NCBI GenBank assembly: GCA_947173865.1
Contig: CAMWGS010000091.1
Location: forward strand, 1 to 7,826
Length of the DNA stretch: 7,826 bases
Direction: 5' to 3'
Source: an uncultured Ruminococcus sp.
Lineage (GTDB): Bacteria; Bacillota; Clostridia; Oscillospirales; Ruminococcaceae
Under the pieces are notes generated by a model. That model was given only the letters and a program-made list of their open reading frames with translations. It was not told where the DNA came from and made no database searches. Below, in pieces: positions 5,803-7,826 of the stretch. Both the position numbers and the translations under genes were made by a program. Numbering within the stretch: position 1 is the first letter of the stretch; every line of letters begins with the position of its first letter.

Positions 5803-6471
5803 TTAACAGTCAGAAAGAAACAATAGTTTTTTTATTTCACTAAAAATATCGTCAACAGAACGCATTGTATCGTTTTCTATACATTCAACAATATTCCAGC
5901 CGAGTTTATACGCACAGTAATCGGCAGATGCCTTTGAACGTCTCAGATATTCTATGTCACGTTCATGAATGTCTTTTTTTGATTCGTCGCTGTTGTAACG
6001 GGCAGTCATTAATTTCTGACTTGTTTCAAGGTCTGAACGCAGATAAATCACGCTGTCGGGTTCCGGAATACCCATATACTTATACTCAAACTCAAAAAGC
6101 CATTCAAGAAAACTGTCCCACTCTCCCCTTTCAAGCTTTGAACACTGGTGAACAGCGTTTGAAGTGGTATAGCGATCGGCGATAACAATTCCGCCGTTTT
6201 CGTAGAAATCCTGCCATTCGGTTTTAAAGCTTGCGAAGCGGTCAACCGCATAAAAACTTGACGAAGCGTAAGGGTTTACAGAATCGGCTTTTTTTCCGAA
6301 TTCCCCTCTAAGATACATTTTTACAAGTGATGACGACGGACTGCTGTAATTCGGAAAACATACCATTTTCACCGATTTACCAATACTTTCATAGTATTCC
6401 TTTAATTTTACGGTCTGAGTATGTTTACCACTTCCGTCAAGACCTTCTATTACAATAAGTTTTCCTTTCAT
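5803..6471 (-). CDS. tmk: thymidylate kinase (dTMP kinase) family protein
   Basis: Members phosphorylate dTMP to dTDP with ATP in the cytosol for DNA synthesis. The 222-residue product starts KGKLIVIEGLDGSGKHTQT, a P-loop at 10-18, then has DRFASF (77-82), the DRY motif at Asp99-Arg100-Tyr101 followed by TTSNAVHQ, a PDSVIYLR strand (138-145), and a LID-like arginine region around Arg158 leading to DIHERD. The residue after the P-loop lysine is His17 rather than the usual Ser or Thr, with Thr18 next. The frame is open for 60 more codons upstream, but those overlap the preceding gene. The ATG at 6471 has AAGGAG 6 nt upstream and matches the family N-terminus. It follows the DUF5682 gene by 10 nt. 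A second nucleotide kinase elsewhere in the genome is possible, so the tmk symbol is tentative. Confidence 0.87.
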   Translation of the reverse strand: MKGKLIVIEGLDGSGKHTQTVKLKEYYESIGKSVKMVCFPNYSSPSSSLVKMYLRGEFGKKADSVNPYASSSFYAVDRFASFKTEWQDFYENGGIVIADRYTTSNAVHQCSKLERGEWDSFLEWLFEFEYKYMGIPEPDSVIYLRSDLETSQKLMTARYNSDESKKDIHERDIEYLRRSKASADYCAYKLGWNIVECIENDTMRSVDDIFSEIKKLLFLSDC

Positions 6472-6477
6472 AAATAT

Positions 6478-6483
6478 CTCCTT
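6478..6483 (-). promoter_or_regulatory. Shine-Dalgarno of the kinase gene overlapping the upstream stop codon
   Basis: On the minus strand AAGGAG lies 6 nt before the kinase ATG at 6471, and its first two A are the last two bases of the TAA that ends the DUF5682 gene. This fixes the start and suggests translational coupling of the two genes. Confidence 0.85.
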
Positions 6484-7826
6484 ATATACCAATGATTTTA
6501 CAAATTTCCCTGTCAAGTTCTTCACCGAATACGAACAGATTTTCATCAACTGCCTGTGTACTGAGAATGTCCTTTTTCTCCACACTGTGAAATTCCGCCA
6601 CTGATTTTGCGGTGTCCTGAATTTCGGACGGAGTGAAATAGCTGAACGCAAGTTTCATTGACGGCAGAATTTCAAGAAAATCATCATATTCCATTTCTGT
6701 TATAAGTTTGTCTGTCATTTGCAGGAAAGAATCATCTGACAGAATAATATCACGTGCGGTACCAAAAAGACCTTTAAGAAATTCCGCACCCTTTTTCTTT
6801 ATTTCGGTACTTCCCATAAGATAACCACGCATTGCGGTTTCTGCGTCGGTTCTCCGTGACGAGTCACCAGCGTACAGGAGACCCGATACAGCCCCGTATA
6901 CTGATGGTTCTTTTTCGGCTGACTGTGTCATAGTAATAAGAGCCTGCTCAAAAACAGGAAGCTCGGACGTAAGAATATTACCTGTAATACTATACATACT
7001 TTTCAAAATCGAAATAAGTTCATCTGCACGTTCGGGAGCAACGCTTGCCATTGACGGCAATGAAATTATCAGTTTTTCAAAACACTGCCTTATATAATCA
7101 AGTGACGAAATGTCTGTAAATCCGTAAAGTTCCTGTAAACTGTAAAGCATTTCAAAACAGCCAAGACCTTTTCCGACCGAAAAGAAGTCACCGTCTGACG
7201 TAAGGATTTCGTCTATAAGGTCAAGTTCTGTTTTTTTCAGGGTAATTCCCATAAGAAAACAGTCAACCGCAACCTGTGCCACAGATGAACAACGCATTTT
7301 GTCGTGAAGTTTCTTTACTGCCATTGTACTGCACGCTTCCTCAATCGTGAAACCGTCTGTTGTATGGTCAATAAGAGATGCATCAACATTCGGGGTTCTT
7401 TTGTAACGCCATTCTTCACGCACACGGCTTCTGCCCTTGTTGTTGTGCAGGTCAGGACCTTTTTTCATAACGGCAAAATCCGTTTCAAGAAACTCCATTC
7501 TGTGCAGAAAACGGCTTAATTCCATGCCTTTCTGTGTGGTAAAAAGCGGTACTTCAATATCATTCGGCATAACGTCCTTTATTTTAAGACGGAATTTTTT
7601 ACTCTGTTCTTCAAAATCTGTTATAAGCGGTGGAACATGAGTTTTATCACCTATAAAGCCGATTCCCCTGCCTGTTGCAAGCTGTCTGAGAATGTCCAAA
7701 GGCAACGACGACGAAACCGTTTTTTCACCCTTTATAAATGTACTTGTAACGCCGTCAAAAAGTTCGTACATTCCGCACTCCCTTGAACCTCTCAGAGCAG
7801 AAAGACCGTCCATAAGAGTTTTGGCG
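6482..7826 (-). CDS. DUF5682 family protein (YehM-like), 5'-truncated
   Basis: The frame is open to the right edge, so the N-terminal part is missing; 447 C-terminal residues are visible. I assign DUF5682 from recalled family patterns in order: MYELFDGVTSTFIKGE (about 18-33), VPPLITDFEEQSKKFRL (64-80), SRFLHRMEFLETDF (104-117), a REEWRYKRTPNVDASLID block followed by GFTIEEA (136-164), and the C-terminal FLEILPSMKLAFSYFTPSEI (383-402). It is otherwise helical, with no membrane segment or signal visible. Full-length relatives are about 750-800 residues, so roughly the last 55-60% is here. Relatives, including E. coli YehM, usually neighbour a MoxR-type AAA+ ATPase and a vWA protein; biochemical function is not known to me. 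Here the next gene is a nucleotide kinase, 10 nt away. The ATG at 7813 is internal, because the frame and the sequence pattern continue upstream of it. Confidence 0.8.
   Translation of the reverse strand, partial: AKTLMDGLSALRGSRECGMYELFDGVTSTFIKGEKTVSSSLPLDILRQLATGRGIGFIGDKTHVPPLITDFEEQSKKFRLKIKDVMPNDIEVPLFTTQKGMELSRFLHRMEFLETDFAVMKKGPDLHNNKGRSRVREEWRYKRTPNVDASLIDHTTDGFTIEEACSTMAVKKLHDKMRCSSVAQVAVDCFLMGITLKKTELDLIDEILTSDGDFFSVGKGLGCFEMLYSLQELYGFTDISSLDYIRQCFEKLIISLPSMASVAPERADELISILKSMYSITGNILTSELPVFEQALITMTQSAEKEPSVYGAVSGLLYAGDSSRRTDAETAMRGYLMGSTEIKKKGAEFLKGLFGTARDIILSDDSFLQMTDKLITEMEYDDFLEILPSMKLAFSYFTPSEIQDTAKSVAEFHSVEKKDILSTQAVDENLFVFGEELDREICKIIGI

Noticed and set aside
6472..6651. 60-codon N-terminal extension of the kinase
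   Set aside because: It lies inside the DUF5682 coding sequence in another frame, and the kinase fold starts at the ATG at 6471 with a good ribosome binding site.
7304..7640. Plus-strand small open frames opposite the DUF5682 gene
   Set aside because: Antisense to a well-supported coding region, with no ribosome binding site or family resemblance.

Overview
The window looks like chromosomal DNA from a low-GC, Gram-positive anaerobe of the Clostridia, most likely Ruminococcus-like (Oscillospirales). This is inferred from gene content and protein style, not from a marker gene. The clues are a DapF/DapL pair, which is the LL-diaminopimelate aminotransferase route to meso-DAP and lysine, strong purine-rich Shine-Dalgarno sites, and consensus sigma-A promoters. 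All genes are ordinary chromosomal types. I see no phage, insertion sequence, CRISPR array, tRNA or rRNA.

Left half, plus strand: (1) positions 1-774 hold the C-terminal part of a GGDEF protein that continues into a GAF-like domain. (2) A sigma-A promoter at 841-869 drives an operon of dapF (939-1817), dapL (1805-3013, overlapping dapF by 13 nt) and a patatin-like acyl hydrolase (3039-3947), closed by an intrinsic terminator at 3992-4040. The dapF leader can fold into two adjacent hairpins, one of which pairs CTCCC with the dapF ribosome binding site. (3) A perfect-consensus promoter starts in the tail of that terminator and drives a lone GNAT acetyltransferase (4106-4573). This gene is clearly more AT-rich than its neighbours and is followed by a bidirectional terminator.

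Right half, minus strand: (4) a stand-alone sugar-1-phosphate transferase (4688-5491), an initiating enzyme for a surface glycan, is driven by a perfect-consensus promoter at 5600-5628 with a leader of about 100 nt. (5) Upstream of it is a two-gene unit, a DUF5682 (YehM-like) protein cut by the right edge (6482-7826), followed 10 nt later by a thymidylate-kinase-family gene (5803-6471).

How the genes fit together: dapF and dapL make the meso-DAP used in peptidoglycan and lysine. The patatin and the sugar transferase suggest other envelope functions, but only by association. The least described element is the DUF5682 gene, whose relatives sit in MoxR-ATPase/vWA gene clusters. Its partners, if any, lie beyond the right edge, so the window shows only the tail of such a system joined to a nucleotide kinase. 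No complete, clearly new system is visible.
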